Under the pieces are notes generated by a model, which saw nothing but the letters and a program-made list of their open reading frames with translations, did not search any database and had not been told where the DNA came from. This document shows, in pieces, positions 8,924-17,448 of a stretch of 64,000 nucleotides of DNA. Origin of the DNA: an uncultured Bacteroidales bacterium. GTDB lineage: Bacteria > Bacteroidota > Bacteroidia > Bacteroidales > WCHB1-69. The DNA is taken from positions 1 to 64,000 of the forward strand of contig OMYJ01000012.1 of NCBI GenBank assembly GCA_900315245.1, read 5' to 3'. The translations under genes and the position numbers were made by a program. Numbering within the stretch: the stretch's first letter is position 1; each line of letters starts with the position of its first letter.

Positions 8924-9041
8924 CAGGTGGAAAAAGAAGTCTAAAAGAACGAGAGATGATCCTGTAGATGAGTGCATCGACACGTTCCATTGACAAACTA
9001 TCCAACCACAAGAAACAAAACGATTAACCAAACAAAAAACT

Positions 9042-10091
9042 ATGAGAGAAAAAAACGAAAAACTAAACAAAAACAACTCTAACTACGGTGCCGGTATTGA
9101 ACACCACTTTTACATCAACCCATTAACCGACTTTGGCATTAAAAGAATTTTCTTCATGACACGGAGAGGTCCGGATAGGTTGATTTGTTTCCTTCGGGCT
9201 TTTCTCCCAGACATTATGCGTGATGTTGTCAGCATTACCTTCAAGCCCACAGAGTTATTCGGAGAGAGGGAATCGGAGAAAAGGGTAGTGTTTGACATCT
9301 ACTGCGTAACGAATACTGACAAGCACTTCATCATCGAAATGCAGCGCTCCAAGCAGTCGTTCTTCCAAAACAGAATTATCACCTACGACAGCCGTGTGGT
9401 GAGCAGTGAGGTTGAGCGTGGGGATATGAAATACAATATCCCGACCGTAATATCTTTTAACATAATGGATTACGATTCTGACGAGTTTGTACACAGCGAA
9501 AAGGCTTTCCACATAGTAAAGCTGAAAGATGACGAAAATGTGGTTTATTCTGAAAAAAAAGTATTTTGTTTTTTAGAATTGAGTAAATTTGCAGCGCAGA
9601 ATATCGGACAGCTGAAAAACATCAACTTTCTGGATGACAAGCAGAAATGGGCGTTCATCCTAAAAAATATGCACCAGATGAATGAACAGGATTTGTCGGA
9701 TGAAGACGAGATTTTCCGTGGGCTGTTTGAGGACTGCAGGTTTTCTAAACTCACCAAAATGGAAAAGAAGAAGTACAAAAAGAGCCTGATGGACTATTAT
9801 GATGTGCGTGATGCCATGAACGTTGCCCTCGAGGACGGTAGGAAATTGGGCTATGAGCAAGGCATCAAAGAAGGACGTGAAGAAGGACGTGAAAAAGGAC
9901 GTGAAGAAGGACGTGAAGAAGGACGTGAAGAAGGACGTGAAGAAGGACGTGAAGAAGGACGTGAAGAAGGACGCACCAATGAGAAATACCAGCTCACGCT
10001 CAATATGCTTGAAGAAGGTCTTGACACCACAATGGTTGCAAGAATCACAGGGCTGCCTGAGGTGGAAATTCTAAAACTGATGCAAAGATAA
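9042..10091 (+). CDS. Rpn family PD-(D/E)XK nuclease / transposase-like protein (PDDEXK_2 type)
   Basis: A 349-aa protein of the Rpn/PDDEXK_2 group, often annotated as a putative transposase. Members studied in E. coli are DNA endonucleases that promote RecA-independent recombination. The N-terminal PLTDFGIKRIF and the core VFDIYC...FIIEMQRS supply the expected acidic residues (Asp85, Glu99, Gln101). Residues about 275-311 are a run of EEGR units encoded by a 12-bp DNA tandem repeat. A small helical C-terminal end follows (MVARITGLPEVEILKLMQR). It stands alone under its own promoter. Whether it is mobile or defensive in this host is unknown; no inverted repeats flank it. Confidence 0.85.
   Translation: MREKNEKLNKNNSNYGAGIEHHFYINPLTDFGIKRIFFMTRRGPDRLICFLRAFLPDIMRDVVSITFKPTELFGERESEKRVVFDIYCVTNTDKHFIIEMQRSKQSFFQNRIITYDSRVVSSEVERGDMKYNIPTVISFNIMDYDSDEFVHSEKAFHIVKLKDDENVVYSEKKVFCFLELSKFAAQNIGQLKNINFLDDKQKWAFILKNMHQMNEQDLSDEDEIFRGLFEDCRFSKLTKMEKKKYKKSLMDYYDVRDAMNVALEDGRKLGYEQGIKEGREEGREKGREEGREEGREEGREEGREEGREEGRTNEKYQLTLNMLEEGLDTTMVARITGLPEVEILKLMQR
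9866..9974 (+). repeat. 12-bp tandem repeat inside the nuclease gene, about 9 units
   Basis: The unit is GAAGAAGGACGT, encoding Glu-Glu-Gly-Arg. Nine units are seen; the first lacks one Glu and the third has Lys for Glu. The last six are identical in protein, so the array is likely to expand and contract in whole units without breaking the frame. Confidence 0.95.
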
Positions 10092-10215
10092 AGCCTTATT
10101 TATTAGCATTGGTCAACCGAATCTTATACCGACCGCACTGGATATGGGATGATTATCTCTTCTTCAGTTGGGGAGATGCGAGATTTCTGCACGTATTATC
10201 TTTCACAAAAAATTG

Positions 10216-10223
10216 TATCTTTG
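10216..10223 (+). promoter_or_regulatory. -7 box (TATCTTTG) for valS
   Basis: Matches TAnnTTTG and leaves a leader of about 67 bases before the ATG at 10294. Confidence 0.75.
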
Positions 10224-10293
10224 CGCTTCCTTTCAAAAAGGAAAAATTTTCATTGTAAATCGTTAATATATAATAGGTTAGATTAGAACAAAC

Positions 10294-12933
10294 ATGGCTA
10301 CAGAAATCAATACCAAATACGACCCGATTGCGGTTGAGGACAAATGGTACCAGTTTTGGATGGAGAATCGCTTTTTCCACTCCGAACCCGACAGCAGACC
10401 GGCATATTCCATCGTGATTCCGCCGCCGAACGTGACGGGCGTGCTGCACATGGGCCACATGCTCAACAACACTTTACAGGATGTGATGATTCGCCGCGCC
10501 CGTATGAAGGGTTTCAACGCCGTTTGGGTGCCTGGCACCGACCACGCCTCTATCGCCACGGAAGCCAAAGTGGTGGCTTACCTCAAGGAGCAAGGCATTG
10601 ACAAAAAGGATCTTACGCGGGAGGAATTTCTGAAGCATGCTTGGGAATGGAAAGAGAAATATGGCGGCATCATCCTCAAACAGCTCCGCAAGTTGGGTGC
10701 TTCCTGCGATTGGGAGCGCACCAAATTCACCATGGATCCGGAGATGTCGGAAGCCGTGACTGACGTGTTTGTCGATCTGTACAACAAGGGTAAGATTTAC
10801 CGTGGCGTGCGCATGGTCAACTGGGATCCCAAAGCGTTGACCGCCGTTTCCGACGAAGAGGTGATTTACAAAGAGTTGCAGTCGAAACTCTATTATGTTC
10901 GCTATCAAATTGAGGGCGAAGAGAATGAGTACATCACGATTGCCACAACCCGTCCGGAAACCATCCTCGGCGATACGGCCATCTGTATGCATCCTGAGGA
11001 CGAGCGTTATGCCAAATACAAAGGCAAACGCGCCATCGTTCCTGTCGTAAACCGTTCTATTCCTTTGATTTACGATGAATATGTGGAACGCGAGTTCGGT
11101 ACCGGCGCGCTGAAAATCACACCGGCGCACGACATCAACGACTACAACCTCGGCATCAAGCACCACCTGGAGACCATCAACATCTTCAACGACAACGGCA
11201 CGCTGAACGAGAACGCGCAGTTCCTCGTGGGCATGGACCGTTTTGAGGCGCGGAAGGCCATTATTCCGTTGTTGGAGGAAGGTGGCAATCTCGTGAAGAT
11301 TGAGGATTACACAAACAAGGTGGGCTTCTCGGAACGCACCAACGAAGTCATCGAGCCGAAACTCTCTATGCAATGGTTCTGCAAGATGGGTGAATTAGCG
11401 AAACCCGCCCTCGATGCCGTGATGAACGGCGACATTAATTTCCATCCTGAGAAGTTCAAGAACACTTACGCCCACTGGATGGAGAACATCAAAGACTGGT
11501 GTATCAGCCGCCAGCTTTGGTGGGGACACCGCATCCCGGCTTGGTATCTGCCGAACCACGAATTTGTGGTGGCGCACAATGCCGACGAGGCTTTGAACAT
11601 CGCTCGTCAAAAATACCCCGAACTGAACCTGACTGCCAATGACTTAAAGCAAGACGAGGATGTAATGGACACCTGGTTCTCCTCGTGGTTGTGGCCGATC
11701 TCCGTGTTCGACGGCATCCGTAACCCCGACAATCCGGAAATCAACTACTATTATCCGACGGCGGTTTTGATCACGGCCCCCGACATCATCTTCTTCTGGG
11801 TGGCGCGTATGATCATGGCCAGTCTGGAGTGGCGCGGCAAGATTCCGTTCAAGGATGTGTATTTCACGGGTACGGTGCGCGACAAGTTGCACCGCAAGAT
11901 GTCGAAGCAGCTCGGCAACTCGCCCGATCCCATCATGCTGATGGAGAAATACGGTGCCGATGGCGTGCGTTTCGGTATGTTGCTCAGTTCGCCCGCCGGC
12001 AACGACCTGCTGTTTGACGAATCTCTGTGCGAACAGGGTCGTAATTTCAGCAACAAGCTCTGGAACGCCTTCCGCTTGGTAAGAGGCTGGCAGGTTGATG
12101 ATAATCTGCCGCAGCCGCTGCACACCGAAACCGCTATAACCTGGATTCACGAGCGTATGACGGAAGTGCTGCAAGGCGTGCAGTGGAATGTGAAACGCTA
12201 CCGCATTTCCGAAGCCCTGATGGACATCTACAAACTCGTGTGGGACGATTTCTGCTCCTGCTTCCTCGAAGTGGTGAAACCCGGTTTTCAGCAGCCTATC
12301 GATGGCAAGACCTACCGGGAAATCATCGACATTTTCGAAGTGCTGATGCAGATTTTGCACCCGTTTATGCCGTTCATCACGGAAGAATTGTGGCAAACTA
12401 TGCGTCAGAGAGGCGAAAAAGAATCCATTATGATGACGAAGATGCCTGAGGTGGAAGCTGAGGTGAATCAGAAAGTGCTGGACGACTTCGCCGCCGCCCG
12501 TAAGGTCATTGACCAGGTGCGCCGCATCAGAACGGAGAAGAACATCCCGCAGAAGAAAGCCCTTACGCTCAACGTTTATACCAATCCGTCAGCAGCCAAT
12601 CCCGCCACCGACGCAGTGATTGCTAAACTTTGCAATCTGGAACATATTAACTATCTGGAAAGTAAAGACATTGACGGGGCTTCGTTCATCGAAAACAAAA
12701 TCCAGTATTCCATGCCTTTGACTGGACTGGTGGATATGGATGAGGAAATCAAGAAGTTAGAAGCTGACCTCAAATATGCGGAAGGTTTCCTGCAGAATGT
12801 GTTGAAGAAGCTCTCCAACGAACGTTTCGTAAACAACGCACCGCAGCAAGTAGTTGATATTGAGCGCAAAAAGCAAGCCGACGCGGAAGAGAAAATCCGC
12901 ATCATCAAAGAGCAACTGGCTAAATTGAAGTAG
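10294..12933 (+). CDS. valS: Valyl-tRNA synthetase
   Basis: An 879-aa class I aminoacyl-tRNA synthetase that charges tRNA-Val. The ATP-binding HIGH motif appears as HMGH (residues 52-55) in the family block [20 protein letters not shown] appears as KMSKQ (535-539). The connective/editing region includes [14 protein letters not shown]-terminal coiled coil (about 815-878), typical of ValRS, ends the protein. Full length, no anomalies. A 57-aa membrane protein gene starts one base after its stop. Confidence 0.98.
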   Translation: MATEINTKYDPIAVEDKWYQFWMENRFFHSEPDSRPAYSIVIPPPNVTGVLHMGHMLNNTLQDVMIRRARMKGFNAVWVPGTDHASIATEAKVVAYLKEQGIDKKDLTREEFLKHAWEWKEKYGGIILKQLRKLGASCDWERTKFTMDPEMSEAVTDVFVDLYNKGKIYRGVRMVNWDPKALTAVSDEEVIYKELQSKLYYVRYQIEGEENEYITIATTRPETILGDTAICMHPEDERYAKYKGKRAIVPVVNRSIPLIYDEYVEREFGTGALKITPAHDINDYNLGIKHHLETINIFNDNGTLNENAQFLVGMDRFEARKAIIPLLEEGGNLVKIEDYTNKVGFSERTNEVIEPKLSMQWFCKMGELAKPALDAVMNGDINFHPEKFKNTYAHWMENIKDWCISRQLWWGHRIPAWYLPNHEFVVAHNADEALNIARQKYPELNLTANDLKQDEDVMDTWFSSWLWPISVFDGIRNPDNPEINYYYPTAVLITAPDIIFFWVARMIMASLEWRGKIPFKDVYFTGTVRDKLHRKMSKQLGNSPDPIMLMEKYGADGVRFGMLLSSPAGNDLLFDESLCEQGRNFSNKLWNAFRLVRGWQVDDNLPQPLHTETAITWIHERMTEVLQGVQWNVKRYRISEALMDIYKLVWDDFCSCFLEVVKPGFQQPIDGKTYREIIDIFEVLMQILHPFMPFITEELWQTMRQRGEKESIMMTKMPEVEAEVNQKVLDDFAAARKVIDQVRRIRTEKNIPQKKALTLNVYTNPSAANPATDAVIAKLCNLEHINYLESKDIDGASFIENKIQYSMPLTGLVDMDEEIKKLEADLKYAEGFLQNVLKKLSNERFVNNAPQQVVDIERKKQADAEEKIRIIKEQLAKLK

Positions 12934-12934
12934 C

Positions 12935-13108
12935 ATGAAGGCTGTTTTGCGTTATTTCATGTTGCTGGCAGCTCTGCTGATACCCATCACTTTCTCCTCG
13001 CTGAAGCAGCGATTCCCGATAGTGGTGGGCATCACCCTTGGTGTGACGCTCGCCTATTGGGGCATGTATTTCTTGATGAAACGGAAAGTGAACCGTAAGG
13101 ATGAATAA
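12935..13108 (+). CDS. 57-aa hypothetical membrane protein
   Basis: ATG at 12935, one base after the valS stop, opens a 57-codon frame ending TAA at 13108. The product begins MKAVLRYFMLLAALLIPITF and has two hydrophobic segments (about residues 7-20 and 28-48) and a charged C-terminus (KRKVNRKDE). Close coupling to valS, sensible membrane topology and a clean stop support it as a real gene. Function unknown. Confidence 0.65.
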   Translation: MKAVLRYFMLLAALLIPITFSSLKQRFPIVVGITLGVTLAYWGMYFLMKRKVNRKDE

Positions 13109-13116
13109 CGCTCGTC

Positions 13117-13140
13117 GGGGCGAATAATTATTCGCCCCTA
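13117..13140. repeat. Palindromic repeat family 1, copy 2
   Basis: GGGGCGAATAA and TTATTCGCCCC form a perfect 22-bp palindrome with a TA(C) extension on one side. It lies between the convergent 57-aa gene and the permease gene. The TAG stop of the permease (13138-13140 on minus) is part of the repeat. Confidence 0.9.
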
Positions 13141-14367
13141 CTCGAATTGTACCGCTTTCACGGGTGATATTTTTTTACTGATGATCCATGCGGGAACGAC
13201 GAGTACGAGCATACAGGCTGTGAAAACGCTGATATTCAAAAGAATAACCTCCAAAGCCTGAAATTTTATCGGAACGAAATTCACGTAGTAGGTGTCAGGG
13301 TCTAGCTTGACAAAATGGAATTTTTGCTGCAACCATCCGAGTCCGAGTCCAAAAATATTTCCGATCAGCAAACCTTTCAATAAGGTGCGGCCAGACACAA
13401 TCAGAAAGGTGGTTAGAACGTGTTTTGTTTTCATTCCCAATGTTTTGAGAATCCCGATTAGCCGTGTGTTTTCCAAAATAATGATGAAAAAGATGGACAT
13501 CATGGTAATCATGCAGACACATGTCGTGATGATAAGCAACACGGAAACATTGGTGTCAAATAAGGCGATCCAGTCAAAGATTTCGGGATATATCTGTTTT
13601 ATGGTTTCTGCTTTCAGATTCATATCAATTTTATGGTGAATTTGTTCGCCTGTTTCATCAATTTTGTTATAGTCGCTGGTGAGCACCTCCACACCGCTTA
13701 CTTGTTGTGTATTCCAGTTGTTGAGCTTTTGTACATGACGGAGATCAACCAAAGCGAATTTGGCATCATATTCGGGCAGACCTGTCTCGTAAATACCTGT
13801 CAACGTGAAGCTTCGCTGTCTTGGCGGGTCTTGTACAAAATAGGTGCGCACCTTATCCCCTAACTTGATTTGTAGCTTGTCTGTCAAATGCTTGGAGAGG
13901 ATGATATGATTGTTGGCTGTGGTGTCGTTTAGTTGCAGTGTGTCTCCTTCCACTATGTTATGGGCAAACTGGAGACCATTAAAAGAGGAGTCCACCCCTT
14001 TCAGCACGATACCTTCCACTTGGTCGGACGTTTTGATGATGCCCACTTTCGTGGCGAAAGGTTGTATGGAAGTCACTTCCGGATTACTGTGAAGTTCTTC
14101 TAACAACGTATCATTCAGTGTAATGGGGATCTGTTCATCGGAATAGTTGCGATCATAGTGCGAAATGCGGATATGTTGTCCCATGGCCACCACTTTTTCC
14201 TCAATCACCTGCTTATAACCGGATGTAACGCCTAAGGCTATCAACATGATAACAACACCCAAAGCCACACCGAATACCGAAAGGCGGATAATTGGTTTGG
14301 CAAATCGGTTACCTTTGTCGCGCAGGATACGATGCGCCAGCTGCCAGTGAAAGGAAAACTGTGACAT
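13138..14367 (-). CDS. ABC transporter permease, FtsX/LolC-like
   Basis: A 409-aa inner-membrane protein with MacB/FtsX architecture: one N-terminal membrane helix (about 28-50), a large periplasmic domain (about 60-265) and three C-terminal helices (about 275-300, 320-345 and 375-395). The N-terminus HWQLAHRILRDKGNRF resembles lipoprotein-releasing permeases (LolC/LolE). Such proteins work with an ATPase of LolD type, which is not next to this gene, so the partner must be elsewhere. Transport of lipoproteins to the outer membrane is possible but not shown. Its stop codon lies in a palindromic repeat. Confidence 0.85.
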   Translation of the reverse strand: MSQFSFHWQLAHRILRDKGNRFAKPIIRLSVFGVALGVVIMLIALGVTSGYKQVIEEKVVAMGQHIRISHYDRNYSDEQIPITLNDTLLEELHSNPEVTSIQPFATKVGIIKTSDQVEGIVLKGVDSSFNGLQFAHNIVEGDTLQLNDTTANNHIILSKHLTDKLQIKLGDKVRTYFVQDPPRQRSFTLTGIYETGLPEYDAKFALVDLRHVQKLNNWNTQQVSGVEVLTSDYNKIDETGEQIHHKIDMNLKAETIKQIYPEIFDWIALFDTNVSVLLIITTCVCMITMMSIFFIIILENTRLIGILKTLGMKTKHVLTTFLIVSGRTLLKGLLIGNIFGLGLGWLQQKFHFVKLDPDTYYVNFVPIKFQALEVILLNISVFTACMLVLVVPAWIISKKISPVKAVQFE

Positions 14368-14414
14368 ATATTACATTATATACTATGCATATTATTCATG
14401 CACTGTTACAACTT

Positions 14415-14488
14415 TGGCTATTAGCTATTGGCTGTTAGCTGGGATTCGTACCCGAAAGCCAATAGCCAAAAGCTAATAGCTAAAAGCC
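14415..14488. repeat. Hairpin repeat family 2, copy upstream of the permease gene
   Basis: Arms built from GGCTATTAGCTATTGGC words and their complement (GCCAATAGC..AAAGCTAATAGCTAAAAGCC) face each other across about 18 bases. It lies between pta and the permease gene, both minus strand, and may act as a terminator for pta. Related words occur at 2841-2857, 36551-36570, 52039-52053 and 56549-56607. Confidence 0.7.
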
Positions 14489-14525
14489 GTATCTGACGTG
14501 GGTCAGGTTTGAATAATGCATGGAG

Positions 14526-14550
14526 GAGACGTTCCGTGACGCGTCTCTAC
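14526..14550. repeat. Palindromic repeat family 3, copy 2
   Basis: GAGACG and CGTCTC arms with a TAC extension, as in the copies at 2413 and 39354. It is just downstream of the pta stop codon. Confidence 0.5.
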
Positions 14551-14568
14551 CGTGATTGGGATTACCGA

Positions 14569-15576
14569 TTAGAACGTGTTACCAGCGGCCTGACAAGCGG
14601 TGATGGCCACGAGGCTGACAATGTCTTCCACGGAGCAGCCGCGGGAGAGGTCGTTGATAGGAGCCGCCATGCCTTGCATGACAGGGCCCACGGCATCAGC
14701 GCCGGCGAAACGTTGCACGAGTTTGTAGGCGATGTTGCCTGTTTCCAATGACGGGAACACCAACACGTTAGCCTTACCCGCGACAGGGCTGCCGGGAGCT
14801 TTTTGAGCACCTACAGACGGGATGATGGCGGCATCGGCCTGCAACTCACCGTCAATCACAAGGTTGGGATCCATCTCCTTGGCGATGCGAGTGGCGTTGA
14901 CCACTTTATCGACCAGTTCGTGTTTGGCAGAACCCTTCGTGGAGAAGCTCAGCATGGCCACGCGAGGCTCGATGCCGGCGATGGTGCGGGCGGTTTGAGC
15001 CGTGACGACCGCGATCTGGGCGAGCTTGTTTTCGTCGGTATTCGGGTCAGCGGCACAATCAGCGAAGACCATCACACCGTCGTCGCCCCACTTCTTGTCT
15101 TGGAAGCACATGATGAAAGCACCAGAAACGACGGAAATGCCTGGTAATGTCTTTACAATTTGGAAAGCAGGACGGAGTACATCGCCGGTAGCGTGCTGTG
15201 CGCCAGTCACTTCGCCATCAACGTCCTTGTTCTTGATGAGCAGGGTGGCTAAGTAAAGCGGATCCTCGACTTTCTTGAGGGCCTCTTCCATCGTCATGCC
15301 CTTGTTTTTGCGGATTTCATACAGCATATTAGCATAGAAATCCTTTTTGGGATTATTTAACGGGTCGATGATGTCTGCTTTTGCGATGTTCTTGAGACCC
15401 CATTCAGCGGCTTTGGCCTCGATGTTGGCCTTGTTGCCTAACAAAGTGATGGCAGCATAACCGTTTTCAATGATGATGTCGGCTGCTTTTAAGTTTCTTT
15501 CTTCCTCACCTTCGGCCAAAACAATACGTTTGTTGGCCTTCTTGGCATTTTCCTTGATTTTTTCGATAATGTTCAT
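14569..15576 (-). CDS. pta: Phosphate acetyltransferase
   Basis: A 335-aa short-form Pta converting acetyl-CoA and phosphate to acetyl phosphate and CoA, the first step of acetate formation with ATP gain. Recognisable blocks are IVLAEGEEERN near the N-terminus, TGAQHATGDVLRP, VFADCAADPN, MLSFSTKGSA and FPSLETGNIAYKLVQR. Length is typical of Pta without the regulatory N-terminal domains. The usual partner ackA (acetate kinase) is not adjacent. A promoter box at 15720 gives a leader of about 140 bases that contains a 14-bp tandem repeat. Confidence 0.96.
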   Translation of the reverse strand: MNIIEKIKENAKKANKRIVLAEGEEERNLKAADIIIENGYAAITLLGNKANIEAKAAEWGLKNIAKADIIDPLNNPKKDFYANMLYEIRKNKGMTMEEALKKVEDPLYLATLLIKNKDVDGEVTGAQHATGDVLRPAFQIVKTLPGISVVSGAFIMCFQDKKWGDDGVMVFADCAADPNTDENKLAQIAVVTAQTARTIAGIEPRVAMLSFSTKGSAKHELVDKVVNATRIAKEMDPNLVIDGELQADAAIIPSVGAQKAPGSPVAGKANVLVFPSLETGNIAYKLVQRFAGADAVGPVMQGMAAPINDLSRGCSVEDIVSLVAITACQAAGNTF

Positions 15577-15612
15577 TGTTTGTTTATTTAATGTAAGATG
15601 TTTAAGGCAATG

Positions 15613-15668
15613 GTGATTAGTGAAGAGTGATTAGTGAAGAGTGATTAGTGAAGAGTGAACAGTGAACA
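15613..15668. repeat. 14-bp tandem repeat in the pta leader, 4 units
   Basis: Three exact units of GTGATTAGTGAAGA and a fourth altered unit (GTGAACAGTGAACA). The array lies between the pta promoter and start codon, inside the expected mRNA leader. Confidence 0.9.
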
Positions 15669-15719
15669 GACAAAGTTCATAGTCATAGTTATAGTTATAA
15701 TTATAGTCAAACACGGCCG

Positions 15720-15727
15720 CAAAGATA
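15720..15727 (-). promoter_or_regulatory. -7 box (TATCTTTG on minus) for pta
   Basis: Reads CAAAGATA on plus. The space between it and the plus-strand promoter at 15888 is AT-rich with no further gene. Confidence 0.7.
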
Positions 15728-15863
15728 CATTATTTTCGGTTTTGCGGTGCAAACTCCGAAAATCTGCGAAATTTGAAAATAAAATTAACTAATAATTGTT
15801 AAAATATTATATCACAATTTATAATTCGTTGATTATCAGAATCAAAAAAAATTACAAAAACCC

Positions 15864-15895
15864 TTGACAAGACGGGCTTTCTCATTGTATATTTG
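15864..15895 (+). promoter_or_regulatory. Promoter (-33 TTGAC, -7 TATATTTG) for the acidic protein
   Basis: TTGAC at 15864 and TATATTTG at 15888-15895 are spaced as in Bacteroidota promoters, 20 bases before the ATG at 15916. Confidence 0.75.
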
Positions 15896-15915
15896 TGGCA
15901 CTAAATTTAAATACT

Positions 15916-16371
15916 ATGAAAAAGAAAAACGAAGAAAATTTGCCCGAAATGGGTTGCGGCACAAAGATGCCTGCGGAAAATGAGGCAACGAACGAAGTTG
16001 TCAAAAACGAAACGGTCAATGAAGAGACGGCTGAAGAGGATCATGAGGAAGAAGATTCTCCCGATCAGGACGGGGAAATGGAGCTCCATGCTTCCAAGAA
16101 GGATTTCCTTATGTTCATGCACAAACTTCTCCGATTGATGAAAGACGTTGTCTTTCTGAATCACAGCTTGCATGAATTCGAGGAAGACCCGATTTTCGAC
16201 CTGCTGCTCGACCTCAGTAAGGTGCATCTCAAAGACATGAATAAGTCTTCCAAGGATCAGGAGTCGTCAGACAAGGAGAACGACGATGACGAGAAAGGCG
16301 ATCGTGACGATGACGACGACACCATCACGGAGGCTTTCATCAGCCTGAAAGTGAAGAAGTTGAAAGATTAG
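15916..16371 (+). CDS. Highly acidic hypothetical protein
   Basis: A 151-aa protein without signal peptide. The first ~60 residues are rich in Glu/Asp/Asn. A central amphipathic stretch follows (about 58-105, FLMFMHKLLRLMKDVVF), then a second acidic run ending DRDDDDDTI and a short basic tail. I do not recognise a family. The composition suggests disordered acidic arms around a helical core, as in some nucleic-acid-mimic or chaperone-like proteins, but that is only a composition argument. ATG at 15916 is chosen because a longer reading begins inside the promoter box. Confidence 0.8.
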   Translation: MKKKNEENLPEMGCGTKMPAENEATNEVVKNETVNEETAEEDHEEEDSPDQDGEMELHASKKDFLMFMHKLLRLMKDVVFLNHSLHEFEEDPIFDLLLDLSKVHLKDMNKSSKDQESSDKENDDDEKGDRDDDDDTITEAFISLKVKKLKD

Positions 16372-16443
16372 CGTCTTTTTAACGACTTTGACAGGAATCG
16401 ATTGCACTTTTCTGCATTTCCGCAGTTTTCTGCAAAACATTCC

Positions 16444-17358
16444 TCAATCTCCTAACGAATAGCCGAAGCGTTTCATCTGCAGTTCGTTGTTGCGCCAGTC
16501 TTTGAGGACTTTGACGGACAGGTCGAGGAAGACATGCTTTTGCAGGAAGTCTTCGATGGAAAGTCTCGCATCTGTACCTAATTTCTTAATGGCTGAACCT
16601 TTGCTGCCGATGATGATGGCCTTCTGCGTGGAACGTTCCACGTAGAGGGTCGCGGCTATCCGGATGAGGTCGGGTTCCTCCTTGTAGCTCTCTACGACTA
16701 CCTCCACACTGTACGGGATTTCCTTCTTGTACTGCAACAGAATCTGTTCGCGGATAAGTTCCGAAACGAAGAAGCGCATCGGGCGGTCGGTGAGGGCATC
16801 TTTTGGGAAGTAGGGCGGGCACTCAGGCAGCAGCTCGATGATGCGGTCGCGCACGGCCTCGATGTTCACGCCCTTCAACGCGGATATAGCAAAAACGTCG
16901 GCGGTGGGGAGAATCGATTGCCAGTGGGTTTTCGATTCCGTCACTTGCTCTTCGGTGTATTTGTCGGTTTTGTTGATGATGAACACGACGGGGATTCCCA
17001 TCTTGTTGATTTTCTCGACCAATTCCTCGTTGTACTTGGTCTCGCCGCACTCAATGAGATAGAGGATGATGTCAGCGTCCTGCAAAGAGTCTGTCACGAA
17101 GCGCATCATGTACTTCTGCATCATGTAGGCGGGGTCGAGCACGCCGGGCAGGTCGGAATAGACGATCTGGTAGTCGTTGCCGTTGACGATGCCCTTGATG
17201 CGGTGGCGGGTGGTCTGCGCCTTGGAGGTCATGATGGAGACCTTTTCGCCCACCAGCTGGTTCATCAGCGTGCTTTTGCCCACGTTGGGGTTGCCGATGA
17301 TGTTCACGAAGCCCGCACGGTGCGGGATGGTATCGGAATGTGTATTTTGGAGTTCCAT
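16444..17358 (-). CDS. era: GTPase Era
   Basis: A 304-aa ribosome-assembly GTPase acting on the 30S subunit near the 3' end of 16S rRNA. G1 is GNPNVGKST (22-30), G3 DLPG (69-72) and G4 NKTD (129-132). The C-terminal half holds the KH RNA-binding domain, with the GSKGSAIKKLGTDAR loop near residue 255. Standard length, intact motifs. A promoter box lies about 60 bases upstream at 17419. Confidence 0.97.
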   Translation of the reverse strand: MELQNTHSDTIPHRAGFVNIIGNPNVGKSTLMNQLVGEKVSIMTSKAQTTRHRIKGIVNGNDYQIVYSDLPGVLDPAYMMQKYMMRFVTDSLQDADIILYLIECGETKYNEELVEKINKMGIPVVFIINKTDKYTEEQVTESKTHWQSILPTADVFAISALKGVNIEAVRDRIIELLPECPPYFPKDALTDRPMRFFVSELIREQILLQYKKEIPYSVEVVVESYKEEPDLIRIAATLYVERSTQKAIIIGSKGSAIKKLGTDARLSIEDFLQKHVFLDLSVKVLKDWRNNELQMKRFGYSLGD

Positions 17359-17418
17359 AATAAAAGTCTCAAATTAGGCGGTTTGACGTATCAAATGCCG
17401 CGCTGCGATTTCTGGCGG

Positions 17419-17426
17419 CAAAAATA
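17419..17426 (-). promoter_or_regulatory. -7 box (TATTTTTG on minus) for era
   Basis: Reads CAAAAATA on plus, with a leader of about 57 bases to the start at 17358. Confidence 0.7.
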
Positions 17427-17448
17427 GTAAATTTCCCCCAAATTGCTC

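Noticed and set aside
9823..10074. Lys-Asp-Val repeat protein in another frame of the nuclease gene
   Set aside because: It is only the second frame of the 12-bp tandem repeat; the nuclease frame is continuous before and after it.
9042..10091. Rpn-type nuclease gene as an insertion sequence
   Set aside because: No terminal inverted repeats or target duplications flank it and it has an ordinary promoter, so only the gene is annotated, not a mobile element.
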